DNA of 64,000 bases. Origin: Gambelia wislizenii. Its lineage: Eukaryota > Chordata > Lepidosauria > Squamata > Crotaphytidae. Position 1 is the first letter of the stretch. Every line of letters starts with the position of its first letter. Shown one piece after another: positions 33,489-43,851 of this stretch. The stretch lies in contig JAUMIR010000002.1 in NCBI GenBank assembly GCA_030847615.1, positions 198,011,809 through 198,075,808 of the forward strand. The letters run 5' to 3'. A program made the translations under genes and the position numbers. The notes beneath the pieces were generated by a model that did no database searches, was not told the DNA's origin, and worked only from the letters and a program-made list of their open reading frames with translations.

Positions 33489-34605
33489 CAGTGATGACGA
33501 ACCTATGACACGCGTGTCACCACTGACATGCGTAGCCATCTGTGGTGACACGTGGCTAGGCCTCCTTCCCCCTTCCCTCCGCAACCTCACTACCCTCCCT
33601 AAAGTGGCGGGTGTGGCTTCAAAGCCCCAATCACCACTTTAGGGAGGGTGGGAAGAGGGAGGAAAGTGGCAGGCGGGACTATGAAGCCCTGATCGCTGCC
33701 ACCACCCCTGAGGCCTGCCTGCTTCCCTGGAGCTGCCTCGGAAAGGCCGGGGAAGGCGGCGAGCGGGCTGGTAGGCTGGCAGGCAGGAGGGAGTCTGTCT
33801 AGCCTCTCCCCGGCCTTTCCGAGGGGCTCAGGGGCTTCGAAGCCCCTGAGCCGCCTCAGAAAGACAGGGGAAGGCGGCGGGCAGGTTGGAGGGCTGGCAG
33901 GAGAGAGGGAGTCTGCCTGGCCTTCCCAAGTGGATCCAGGGCTTTGAAGCTCCGGAACCACCTCGGAAAGGCCAGGGCAGGCGGGCAGGTGGGCAGGCGG
34001 GCGGGCGGGAGGGAGTCTGCCTGGCCTCTCCCCAGCCTTCCCGAGGAGGCTCCGGGGCTTTGAAGCCCTGGAGCTGCCTCGAAAAGGCTGGGGAAGGCAG
34101 TGGGCGGTCTGGCGGAAGGGAGGGAGTCTGCCTGGCCTTCCTGAGGGACTCCGGGGCTTCAAAGCCCCGAAGCCACCTCAAAAAAGCTGGGGAAGGTGGC
34201 GGGCGGGTTGGCAGGCTGGCGGGAGTCTGCCCGGCCTCTCCCCAGCCTTCCCGAGGGGCTCTGGGGCTTCAGCAACAAAAAAAATCACTAATAGGCAGGT
34301 TAGTTAAAGAATTCCCCCTCCCCCTCACTTATTTCAGTTCACAGCACCCCACACAAGCTAAATAATATCAAGACCAACAAAAGAAACCGACTGATGGATG
34401 AACAAAGAAGTCACTAAGCAGGTTAGTTAAATTATTAGTTTTTGCTTTATTAAATACAATTATATATAACAATTATACATGTATGTTATTTAAGCAGTAA
34501 ATATCGCAAAATAATATTTTTCCCTCTAAGTGACACACCACCCAAGTTGTACTCAATTTTTTGGCGAATTTTGACACACCAAGTGCAAAAGGTTGCCCAT
34601 CACTG
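33489..34605. mobile_element. Non-autonomous hAT element with internal GC-rich array
   Basis: The left terminus CAGTGATGACGAACCTATGA is mirrored by AAAGGTTGCCCATCACTG. It is flanked by GACTAATG (33481-33488) and GGCTAATG (34606-34613), an 8-bp duplication with one mismatch, the length typical of hAT transposons. The middle (about 33690-34270) is a GC-rich array of five units, each with GAGTCTG (at 33791, 33909, 34013, 34124 and 34223), about 99-118 bp apart. Open frames across it on both strands are by-products of the array. No hAT transposase is present. Confidence 0.85.
33690..34270. repeat. GC-rich tandem array inside the hAT element
   Basis: Five imperfect units with common words GGGGCTTTGAAGCC, CTGCCTGGCC and GGGGAAGGCGGCGGGC. 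It has many CpGs, unlike the A/T-rich surroundings. Confidence 0.8.
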
Positions 34606-34613
34606 GGCTAATG

Positions 34614-35860
34614 CCTTGGTTTTTTTTTTGTGGGGGGGAGGAGGTTGCAGCACCTCAAAGGTGGGCTTGGGGGCCGAAGGAGAAGATGTGCTGTGGTTCT
34701 GCCAGATGGAATTTTATATTACCTCTTCTTGATCCAGAATCTTTACTGATTAAAGCTACAGGAGTCCTTTGTTCAACTTGGCAACCCTATGTGGCAGTAA
34801 GGAGAGGAAGAGAAGGAGAAAGGGGAAGCCAAGAAAGGCAGAAACATTGCAACTCGGACGGGTGGCAAAGCTTAAAAGTATGAAGAAGTTAACTGAGTGA
34901 AACATTTTTTAATTTCCACATTTTAATGAACACTTCTGGAGTGTGACACTCCATAACTGAGTGGCAGTTTTAACATAGAGCTTATTTAAATCTAGGGCTG
35001 TAATTCTGATGGGTACTTCCCCAATCCTCAAAGCGTTCTGTGAATATTAATCTTATACGAACAAATTGGACCACCAATGGGGGAGCAGTCTGAAGATCAA
35101 TCCCTCCATGGTAGAGGCCTTGGTATCATTAGGCATGGATGAGAAAGTGCATTGTGTGGTGGAAGGCAGGTTAGTGGGGCAGGAAGAGGAGACTTGAATG
35201 AAGAAATTATGACAACCCATGCAAGTGCAGTGCACTTCATAGTCTGAGATGTAGGATGTTAGTGATCCACTAAGCCATGTGGTAGTATGGGATGCTTTGT
35301 CTTGCCCCATACCTTCTGTTTTTAATGCAGAGGCTATATGAAGTGAGCTGTATTCTTGATCAATGGTCTATCAATGTATCATTTTGGTGAGGTCTTTTCA
35401 AGAGCAGGCACAGCAATCCAAAGGGTGGAGTGGGGAGAACCCATGGGTTTTTCTCCCTGGTTCCCATACCCTGCTGAAAATTCATGCTATCAGGGTAGGC
35501 ATGGCTGGAACAAAAACAAGTATGCCAGCTCCAAGGCTGATGTACCACCCCCACCAGTCTTGGAAGAAATTTGGATCTGTCAGACCAAAGCCTCCACAGA
35601 TTGTCCACTGGTGTGCCTCTGGCATGTCTCCTCCTTTGGTTGTTACTCCGATGGTGGAGCAGCAAGGAAAGCAGAGACTTCTGTGCTTACATGGAGGAGG
35701 CTTGCATGGGTGGATCAATCTCTCTGTCAGTTGATCTCTCCCTCAGCAGGCAAAGGGAGAAAACAATACCATCTCATAGCCCCTGGAGGCATAGGACTTC
35801 AGCCCCAAATGCAATTGATAGGTTTTGCATCTCTTCCCTTGTCTTTGCATGCAACCTTTC
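34614..35860. other. GRIN2C: GRIN2C intron 2 segment
   Basis: Open frames of up to 196 codons around 35356-35946 overlap each other on both strands and resemble no protein I know. I see no repeat here. Confidence 0.4.
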
Positions 35861-35865
35861 TTCAC

Positions 35866-35965
35866 ACCAGGGGTAGTCACTTTGTGGCTGCCCAGATGTT
35901 TGTTGGACTGCCACTCTCATCAGTCCTAGCCAATGGTGAGGAGTGATGGAGGCTGTAGTGCAACA
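35866..35965. mobile_element. Foldback repeat, TTGGACTGCCACTC type
   Basis: GCCCAGATGTTTGTTGGACT and the inverted-looking GAGGCTGTAGTGCAACAACA enclose a short middle. Related to 51792-51945. Confidence 0.5.
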
Positions 35966-36174
35966 ACACACATTCTATATCCCTGCGTTATGCCTTCAGT
36001 ATATTAAATTTCCAAAGGAGCTTTGTCACATTTTAATTGCCAGTACTTACAGTAATTACAAACATTAATTAATATATGCTGGTGACTTCTGTTCTTATCT
36101 CCATCATTTAACTATTTATTCCTGTGTTTTAGCTTTCAGATGAGAAAGCTTTGGCTGCATCAAAACACTGACAT

Positions 36175-36703
36175 AGGCCTTGTCTAAATCAGCTGTTTAC
36201 CCTGACTTGGCCCTGTCTTGGATCTCTACAGTCCTAATGATGCAGGGGTTTTGCCCTATTTTGTCCCCGAGCAATCCTTACGACACCTGGAGCAAAGATG
36301 GGGCTAAGACAGGGGGGAGTCAGGGTAAAGCCTGTTACACCATTTTATTATAACACTTGCAAAAAACTGCTTCAGCTGGAAAAATGGATCAGGCCCCACG
36401 TGACCACAAGAGTCCATACTGGCATGCTGGTCCATTGCTGCAGCCGTGGTCCTCATTGCTCTCTCCACAGTCAGGAAGCAGGGCTGGTCACATGCAGGAG
36501 CCCTTGATCATATGCTGTGGGCCTTCTGCCTGCCATCAGAGAGAGTGACGCAGATGATGTTGGAGGTGGCTGCAGGAACAGGCTGGTGTGCCCATCCAGA
36601 CTCCATCCTGTTCCATACAGGTAATGGGGGAGCAACGGGCTTGATCCAGAGTCAAAATATGCTGGTGGGAAGCCAGTATATTCTGGCCAGTGTAGATAAG
36701 GCT
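36175..36703. mobile_element. Non-autonomous DNA transposon, GGCCTTGTCTAAATC type
   Basis: The left end AGGCCTTGTCTAAATCAG is mirrored by CCAGTGTAGATAAGGC. The interior words (AATGATGCAGGG, CCAGTATATTCTGGCC) recur in order at 59023-59570. Confidence 0.65.
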
Positions 36704-36945
36704 ATATACACTGTTCATACTTCTACTAACAGTAATATGAGGATCAGCTCCTGGTCTTTTATAGGAGAGAGTGGAGGAAATTGATCAGCAACACATTTAA
36801 AAAGTTACAGCAATGCCATGGATCTAATTGCAGGATATCTTTGTATGTTTTCTAACACAAATGCACACTGTGAAACGTGGCCACCTCCTGCTTAGCGATG
36901 GGAAAGAAATGTGTTTGAGTCACACTTTAATATGTACCTATTGTA

Positions 36946-37302
36946 CAGTAGGACCCCTGTATCTGTCGGGGATTGGTTCCAGCTGCCCCCCCTGCAGATA
37001 ATGAAATCTGCAAATAATAGCGAGCGACCCCTATCGCCATTGTCGCCACGGAAGCCATCCTGGGGGATGAAGAGAGAAGGGAGGTGAGATCTCTCCTCCC
37101 CCCCTTCACCTTCCCCATCACCACTGCTGCCATGAGAGCCATCCCGGGGGGGGACGAAGGGAGAAGGGAGGAGAGATCTCTCCTCTCTCCCTTCACCCCC
37201 CCCCCAGTTGCCACTGATGCCACGGGTGCCATCCTGGAGGCCCAAGGAAGAAGGGAGACAAGGTCTCTCCTCCCCTCCCCCCCTGCTGTCGCCAACCACA
37301 GA
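36946..37302 (+). mobile_element. Truncated Tigger-like element with GC-rich interior
   Basis: TA followed by CAGTAGGACCCCTGTATCTG begins like other Tigger-type copies, but the right terminus is missing. The sequence runs into a (TTTA)n repeat at 37303. Repeated AGATCTCTCCTCC blocks occur inside. Confidence 0.45.
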
Positions 37303-37352
37303 TTATTTATTTATTTATTTATTTATTTATTGTATTTATACCCCGCTCTTCA
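37303..37352 (+). mobile_element. (TTTA)n and LINE-tail-like sequence
   Basis: Seven TTTA repeats followed by TTGTATTTATACCCCGCTCTTC, a word typical of CR1/L2-like 3' tails. Confidence 0.5.
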
Positions 37353-38460
37353 GCCACAAATGAATCAGTATATATGGGGGTGCTCCTATATTTGCACGTT
37401 CTGAACTAAAGTATGACCCATCAGATGATTATTCTTTAGATACTGCCCATTTCTGAATTTTGTAATGCACTTCTCTTTCTCTTTATTTTAAAAAACATAC
37501 AAAATTGCATATATTAAGGAAAACAAAATCGTATATACCCCCCCTGCCATATATGTGTACAAAAACAGCACACCTTAGTAGATGTGTAGAAATGTGTATG
37601 AATTTTCCGATGAGCTTTTTAAATAGTGTGTGTGTGTAGAATTGGGCTAGAAAGACCAAAAAAATTCAAAACTGCTCAGCCCTAGTACTACTGTTGTTAA
37701 GAAACCACAACCTCCCCTCTCAGATCAGTGGCTCCAGGGAGGCCTGTTCCCCATGAGGCAGATGGGACAGTGATGGAGCAACCAGCCAAGGTTGCTGTAG
37801 CGTAATAGCTTTCAGTTTGCTGCTGTGTTTACAGAGGCCCGTACATCAATAAATGGCCTGAGAGAACACACAACAGGCTCAAGTCTCTTGTTAATGTCTG
37901 TATATCTTACGTGCTTACATGTCCAGCACCTTAAAAAAACCTGGCTGCCGTATTGAACGCATAAGAAGCCAGGTCCTGCTGACATACACTTGCAATCTAA
38001 GCTAGGCAACAGTGACAACAAAAGGCTGAAATAGGCAGAATCTACAAAATCTGGCAAAAGTTTATTGAACAAGGAGATCAAAATGTGCAGCTCTAGTGGA
38101 GCATCCACAGTCCACATGAGGTCAGCGTCGATCTCTCTGCAGCTTTTCGATAGTACAAATAGGCTAGCAGTTAGAATAGCAACCATGGTGCATTAAATAC
38201 TTTTCCCAATGTTTTTGTTTAGCATTCCTATCACTTGAGGAAAACAGTGGCTTTAGTCGATAACAAGGTGTAGTGAACAACATGTGGACTGCATGTAGCT
38301 TCCCTCTGTGGAATTTGATGGAGTGTTGGTAGTACAAAACCTGACTTTTTGTGTTTTAACAAGGTCTGCAAGAAGCACGTGTCCTGTATGAAAGGGGAAT
38401 TCTTTATGGAAACCAGACACATGATCCCTTTGTGCCTTTTTAAAATACTATGCAGGTTTT
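37353..38460. other. GRIN2C: GRIN2C intron 2 segment
   Basis: No element or exon recognised. Confidence 0.4.
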
Positions 38461-38464
38461 TGAC

Positions 38465-38690
38465 AACTAGAGGTAAACTCATTACATCCTTAAGAGTTGG
38501 AAGGAACTTCAAGGGCCATCTAGCACAACCCCCTGGCATGCAGGAATACATAGCTAAAGCACTCCTGAAAGATGCCCATCCAGCCTCTGTTTAAAGACCT
38601 CCAAAAATGGAGAGTCTGCCCCATCAAAGCACTGCTAAACAACTCTTCCAGTAAAAAAAAGTTCTCCCTTTTGTCTAGTCTCTGGAGCAG
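38465..38690 (+). mobile_element. CR1-like LINE 3' fragment
   Basis: GAGTTGGAAGGAACTTCAAG, GGCCATCTAGCACAACCCCC, then ATGCCCATCCAGCCTCTGTT and CCTCCAAAAATGGAGAGTC follow the layout of CR1-like repeats in reptiles and birds. Confidence 0.6.
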
Positions 38691-39017
38691 CAAAGACTAA
38701 ACTAGAACATGAACTAATGGTAGGATATGTTTATTTCTGCACTCAGTTTTGGTGGAACACCATGGCAGTAAAGGGAAAAATTGGCCCCAAACCTGCCGAA
38801 GTTGACCATCCCTGGTAGAGGAGTTTAGATAAGACACACATTAACAGTCTGAGCTTGAAAGTGATGAAGCCTAGATGGTTGTTGAAAGGTCAAGTTGGGA
38901 AGAGCAAATGCTGCCAAAAGCAGGAGAAATGACTATGTAACACAGAGAAAATCAGGGACTTAACACTTTCCAGTTTCCTTCTAGCAGCTCAAAGTACTTT
39001 TCACTTACTCTCAACAG

Positions 39018-39132
39018 GCATTTGCTCAATGTGACCTGGGAAGACAGAGATTTCTCCTTCAATGAAGGCGGCTACTTGGTGAGACCTACCATGGTGGTGA
39101 TTACACTGAATCGTCATCGGCTCTGGGAGATG
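39018..39132 (+). CDS. GRIN2C: GRIN2C coding exon 3: end of amino-terminal domain and linker
   Basis: A 115-nt exon bounded by CTCAACAG on the left and ATG|GTAAGG on the right. It completes the split arginine codon and encodes [14 protein letters not shown], then [12 protein letters not shown] and LNRHRLWEM. These blocks mark the end of the amino-terminal domain approaching the ligand-binding domain. An NVT glycosylation motif is present. The exon ends in phase 0. A (CCCT)n microsatellite begins only about 8 nt inside the next intron. The exon is short but its flanks, phase and protein match leave little doubt. Confidence 0.97.
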
Positions 39133-39140
39133 GTAAGGAC

Positions 39141-39186
39141 CCCTCTCCCTCCCTCCCTCCCTCCCTCCCTCCCTCCCTCCCTTTCT
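39141..39186. repeat. (CCCT)n microsatellite beside the exon 3 donor
   Basis: About ten CCCT repeats start 8 nt after the GT of the exon 3 splice donor (GT at 39133). Confidence 0.95.
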
Positions 39187-40990
39187 TTCTCTGAGTGCAG
39201 GCACTGTTGCTATGGAATACATCTGCCTCATTTTGCAGATGGGTTTTCTATAGTTTATACCCAAGATTCCCTGGTGTTAAGGTTTCTTGGTGGTCTAAAT
39301 GGATAGGTATAGTGGAGGCATGAGGGGCAAAGGTGGAAGGAAGAAATGAAGGAGAGAAAGCCTATTGCCTCATTGTGCCCTTCTACCAGGCAGAATGAGG
39401 TAACCACCCCAAGCAGGAGATACTGGCAGTTCCTTCTGAGTCTCTCCAACTGCCTCTCCTGGGGACTTCCCTATGTCTCATTGCTTCTTCTAGGATCCCA
39501 TAACTAGCCTGCTGCCCATAGGTGCAAGGAAGGATTCTGCCCCATCACCAGGTTGAAGTAAGAATCCTCTGCTAGTCCACTTGGTTCCTGTGGAATGTCT
39601 GGTGGTGAGCTGCCATCTTGTCTTTTGCTTCAGACAGAAAAAAATCTCTTTAGTTGGCCCTCTTGTTAAATTTGGAGTCAATAAAGTGTGGCCTTCTAGA
39701 CACTGTTGAACTATACCACACACCACTCCTTACCAGCTGTGCTGCTGAGGGCTTCTGGGAGGTTCTGCTTTTCACCCTTGTTTTAAGCTTAAAAATGACA
39801 TGGTGAAACTCCACCCCACCTTTGCCCCTTCCTATTGTCGCTTTCCAGTAGCACTTTCTTCCCCCTGCCATTGTGGTGATGGCTTAAACGGGATGGTTCC
39901 AAATGGAACATGAAGCTTTCTTCAAATCTGCATGGCAATTTAATTTCATAAACAAATTGAATCACCATGAAATGAAATTTTGGATTCATTTATTCAGTGT
40001 TATACAACTAATTTATTTAATTTGCGATGCCTCAGTAATGTATCACATGCTACGGGGCACATAACTCTGTTGGATGAGTGCACCGAGATGTCCTTGTTTG
40101 TGCAAGATTACTTTGTAGTTTCCTTTCACTCACATGGAATTGAATTTAAAAAAATTAAATACGGACACATGATAAGAAGGCAAATTGGCTTAAGTGAATT
40201 ATGTATTGGAGATGAAGTTCTTGGAAACTAATTTGAAGTCCTGTCAATAAAATACATTCTTCAAGTGTAGAAAACAAACTGGGGGCATCATTGGTGGGGG
40301 GACCTTATTGGATGAATTCTAAATGAAAACTAATGTGAAAACTATTGAGATTCTGTGATAATCCTCAAGAGCATGGTGAAGCCTTTTCAAAATGCCCCAG
40401 ATTAGGGCTTCCAGTGTGAAAAGTGGAGAGGGCTCCTTTACCTTTAATGGTTGTGTAGAAGAGGGAATTTTGGCAGGCATTGTTTGCTACCTGCTTGTGT
40501 GACAAGCATCTCTTGCCGAAAGCCCCTTTTCTCTATTACCATAAAGGTACAGGAACCCTTTTCAATCTGGCAACTCTACTAAAGGGCAAATGGTAAAGCA
40601 CTGTTTTGTTCTTAGCTATCCTGCCACATGGACTGAATGTAACTTTGGTGTTCAAGTCTTCTTCTTCTTCTTCTTCTGCCTAGCACATGCATCTCCGGGT
40701 CAGCCCCATCTATGAAGCAGATTAAGGCTGCCACTTTAGACAGCTGATTTTCTGTCATGAAAGGGCAGTATATTGGTTGTCATTTTTGTTGCTTTTTTAC
40801 TGCCAGGGAGTTGAGGAGGAACATGCTTATTTTCCTGGCTCAAGTGCCAAAATAACTTGATGAGTTCTGGGTGTTACTCATCTTGACAGCTGACCGTCTA
40901 TTCTTACTCAAGTGTATTGAAGCTTGATGAGTTCATAGAGGGAGTAGAAATTAAAACCTCCCCAGCTGCTCCAATTCTGCAGCCCTTTCA
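39187..40990. other. GRIN2C: GRIN2C intron 3, left part
   Basis: Apart from a (TTC)n run near 40661-40677 nothing is recognised. Confidence 0.4.
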
Positions 40991-41440
40991 TGCTACAGGC
41001 TTGTCTATATGAGGGGAAAAGAAGTGGATTGCTCTGCAGTAATGCCAATTTGCAGCAGCTGCAATTTGTCTGAATGGGTTTTTTGCAAGCATAAGCTTCA
41101 CATGCCTGCAGATCCAGACGGCGCCTGCGAGTGATTAACTTGCATTTTTACTTATTGCAATTTGCTGCTGCCGAACATTTTTAAGAACTATTTCCAAAGT
41201 GTGATAGAGCGATATTTTGCCTTTACAAAAAAGAAAAACCCCCACTTCATTTTATCGCCTTAGCGCTCATAAGGTGATACATCCAATATGGCGGCTCTGG
41301 GTGCTTGCCTTGTTAGCAAGCCCCATCCCCCATGCTCGTCCAGCCAATCAGCTTTGCACTTCCACTCATATGGGGAAATGAATCAATTCATGTCACTTGA
41401 CCCTATGAGCAGGTATGTGCATCCCCCCCCCACTGTTTTT

Positions 41441-41951
41441 TTAGTTATTGTATTTATTACAAAATTAAAACAAGACAATATTAAAAAGAACAATAAAAAC
41501 ATAGTAATTGTAATTTACTTTTACAAAAATCAGCTTCAAGTCTGGTCTCTGCCCCACGAAGCATCGTTTAGGTGATGTGCTTTTGTCCTAAACAACCAAG
41601 CAGGCCGCCATTGCAACCATTGTTACAATGGCGGCCTGCTTGGTTGTTTAGGACAACAGCTCATTACCTAAACGATGCTTCGTGGGGCAGAGACCAGACT
41701 TGAAGCTGATTTTTTAATCCACTCTGGGAAGAGTGGAGGATTGGGGGCTTGTCAGGGACCCCCACTCTTTGAGCCTCTAACTAATGAAAGGCCTTAGCAG
41801 TAGGAGGCTCAGATGGAAGGGATCAAAAAGCAGTTTCATCCTTCGGAGTGCTTAAGATCCACCCACAACTTATTTTAAAACTGCTGGATTGAACTTGAAG
41901 TGAGTGCTAAATGCCCTGAGGGCTTCTTTTTTCCATTTAACCTCCCCCCTG
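41441..41951 (-). mobile_element. Possible retrocopy inserted in the copy-A transposon
   Basis: The insert is absent from the paralogous transposon at 62778-63369. On both sides lies a similar run, C-rich followed by ACTGTTTTTTT on the left and GCTGTTTTTTT on the right, which reads as AAAAAAACAG on the minus strand. This fits an L1-type target duplication. On the minus strand the insert ends AATAAATACAATAAC before the A run, so AATAAA may be a poly(A) signal. The A tail cannot be told apart from the duplication. No coding frame is seen. Source transcript unknown. Confidence 0.5.
41525..41714. repeat. Palindrome with two 89-bp arms and a 12-bp spacer
   Basis: Left arm 41525-41613 and right arm 41626-41714 are reverse complements. 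By eye they differ at three positions, all in the GATGTGCTTTT / AACAGCTCATT segment. Landmarks are TCAAGTCTGGTCTCTGCCCC and AACCAAGCAGGCCGCCATTG, each found again inverted. The spacer is CAACCATTGTTA. It could fold into one long hairpin in GRIN2C pre-mRNA or in a transcript of the insert. Confidence 0.9.
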
Positions 41952-42128
41952 CTGTTTTTTTAAAACTCCAGGAAAAGCCGTGAAGCTTTTCTTTCAGAGT
42001 TTTTGGTGTTTTTGCTCCCCTCTTCCCAATATGATGAAACGCTGCGGGATGCCATTAACACAGCTCGTATTCTGCTCGCATTCTGTGTGAAGTATTTTTG
42101 CTGTTTAGACAACCCCTACATTAGGCTA

Positions 42129-42637
42129 TCTATATATATAAAGCTCTTGGGTATGTTACCTTTTCCAGTGTTCTGATTGGCTCCTCAGGAAACATACCCA
42201 ACCAATCACCACCCACATGCAAATTCCCTCTCCACCTCACAATCCACTCCTGCCATTCAATCTGTATCTACACGTCCAGCCTCACAAGGGCCCCTGCCTC
42301 CTTTCATTCCCTCAGGCACTCACTAGTCATGGACTGTGATGGGAGCCAGACAGTCAACTGGCAGCAGTGGGATGTTGCTGCTGCTGCAGCAGCAAAACCC
42401 AGACAGTCAAATTGTGTTGGTAGTGGCAGACCGCCTGCAATGGGACCCGGACAGTCAACTTGTGGCAGTGGCGGCAGGGCAACAGAGCGAGTAACCTTCA
42501 GCAATTCCAGGAAATGTGCGGAACACTGAGAAGCGGGAGGAGAAATGTAAAAATCCACCAGCCTACCTTAAAGAGTTGTCATGGGGTTGTGAAGTTTTGG
42601 GGGAGTTTTTTAAATGGCGTACGCTGGGTACAGCTAG
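42129..42637 (+). mobile_element. Non-autonomous Helitron, copy 2
   Basis: Preceded by A and starting TCTATATATATAAAGCTC; ends GGCGTACGCTGGGTACAGCTAG followed by T when read in two parts (GGCGTACGCTGG, GTACAGCTAG). The GCGTACGC palindrome just before the CTAG end fits the Helitron 3' hairpin. The inside is collinear with copy 1 at 11651-12200. No Rep/helicase coding. Confidence 0.85.
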
Positions 42638-42638
42638 T

Positions 42639-42833
42639 ACTGTTATGATTCCACTTTCACTCCCTGGCAACATCCTATGGAATCCTGGGATTTTCAGTTG
42701 TGGGAGGAGCATTTAGAATTCTTGGCCAAAGAGCCTTTCTGCTGTTTTTGACCCCATGGCCAATCCCAGGATTCCATAGGAGGCAGCCATGGCAATTAGA
42801 GTAGAATCATAGTGTTATAACTGTGGAGTGTAA
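42639..42833. mobile_element. Foldback MITE between Helitron and LINE
   Basis: TGTTATGATTCCACTTTCAC, then ATCCTATGGAATCCTGGGAT, mirrored by ATCCCAGGATTCCATAGGAG-like sequence and GTAGAATCATAGTG. Both outer ends abut other elements. Confidence 0.7.
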
Positions 42834-43322
42834 TCTTTCTCTCTGGCTTTTCTTCGCAAACGAAGATTCAGGAAGGACTCATCTTGTGCTTTCTGTAAGG
42901 GCGCTGATGACTGAAAAGGCCAATCCGAGATACACAGGTCTGGTTGCAGAAGGCACAGCAGAAGGTCTCCTTGGGTGATGTTTCTGGGTTGTGATTCTTT
43001 CTGCGTTGTCGTTTCTCTTCAAGACTTGTTTGGCATGAGCTCTCAAATAAGGTTGCAGCATTGTGGATAGTGTGTCTCCATGCCTCCTGATGTAAGGCCA
43101 GGGCGAACCATTGTTGGTGATCAATTTGGCCGAGCCTGAGATGTTGTTTCAGGGAGTCCTTGTATCGTTTTTTTGGAGTGCCCCTCTTGCGCTGACCCAT
43201 GGCGAATTCACCGTAGAGTACTATTTTGGGGAGGTGATGGTCCTCCATCCTAGAAACGTGCCCTGCCCAGCGCAGCTGTGTTCTCAATATCATGACCTCA
43301 ATGCTGGTGACCCCTGCTTGCC
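42834..43322 (-). mobile_element. Strongly 5'-truncated copy of the RT-bearing LINE
   Basis: Same 3' end and hairpin as 604-3093, with a 141-codon open frame (42868-43293) covering LRWAGHVSRMEDHHLPK and the finger region. The sequence departs from the long copy at about 43322. In the finger the last cysteine is replaced (HQRPY instead of HQRAC), so this copy lost a zinc ligand. Confidence 0.85.
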
Positions 43323-43329
43323 CCTGGTA

Positions 43330-43850
43330 TTCACCTTTCCCATGTGGGAATTTTAAAAGAAAGGTCCCTCCATTGGCAACAAAGTTTCTTCCCCTTGAGA
43401 GAAGAATGGGTGGCTGAATGTTTAAACCTCCCTGTAGATTTTGGTTCTAATCTGGGTTGGGGCCTTGCTCTCATTAATTACTTGTGAAAAAATAAAAGGC
43501 AGAAGAGCAGCTTCATACTGCATAATGTAGCTTAACACATGGATGGGTCCTTGTGGGTAGTAAAAGGGGAACCATTTGCTGCTCAGCGTCGGGTGACAAA
43601 ATGTCCTGTGCTGGCCTCCTATGCTCAGTATAATCTCCTCTGGAGAAAATGACATTCATTCCTTCTTACATGGTTTTTACCTCTTAGGAATGTTCCCACA
43701 TTGAGCTGTCCCATATGTCCAGCTGCGACGGGACATTCCAGAAGCTGCAGAAGGTGTCATTCACCTGGCCATATTAGAATATTTTGGCTCTCATCGACTG
43801 TGATAGAGTCCATTAATCTGACAAAATACTGTGACTAATAAGAGGATATT
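43330..43850. other. GRIN2C: GRIN2C intron 3 segment
   Basis: Nothing recognised. Confidence 0.4.
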
Positions 43851-43851
43851 T

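Larger units (their letters stand above)
40998..42116 (+). mobile_element. Non-autonomous DNA transposon, GTCTAxAC family, copy A
   Basis: The left end GGCTTGTCTATATGAG is mirrored by GCTGTTTAGACAACCCC. It is collinear with 62778-63369: TGCAGTAATG, TTTGCAGCAGCTG, GCGATATTTTGC, TAGCGCTCA, GTTAGCAAGCCCCA, CCAATCAGCTTTGCACTTCC and TTTTTTTAAAACTC. Compared with that copy, about 510 bp are inserted at 41441-41951, including a large palindrome. Confidence 0.75.

Noticed and set aside
33599..34365. Pro/Arg-rich open frames up to 187 codons
   Set aside because: By-products of the GC-rich tandem array inside the hAT element; overlapping frames on both strands.
35356..35946. 196-codon open frame in intron 2
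   Set aside because: No recognisable domain, several equally long overlapping frames on both strands, and no splice context.
36927..37404. Overlapping frames of about 106-135 codons
   Set aside because: Low-complexity GC-rich and AGATCTCTCC-type repeats in a truncated transposon.
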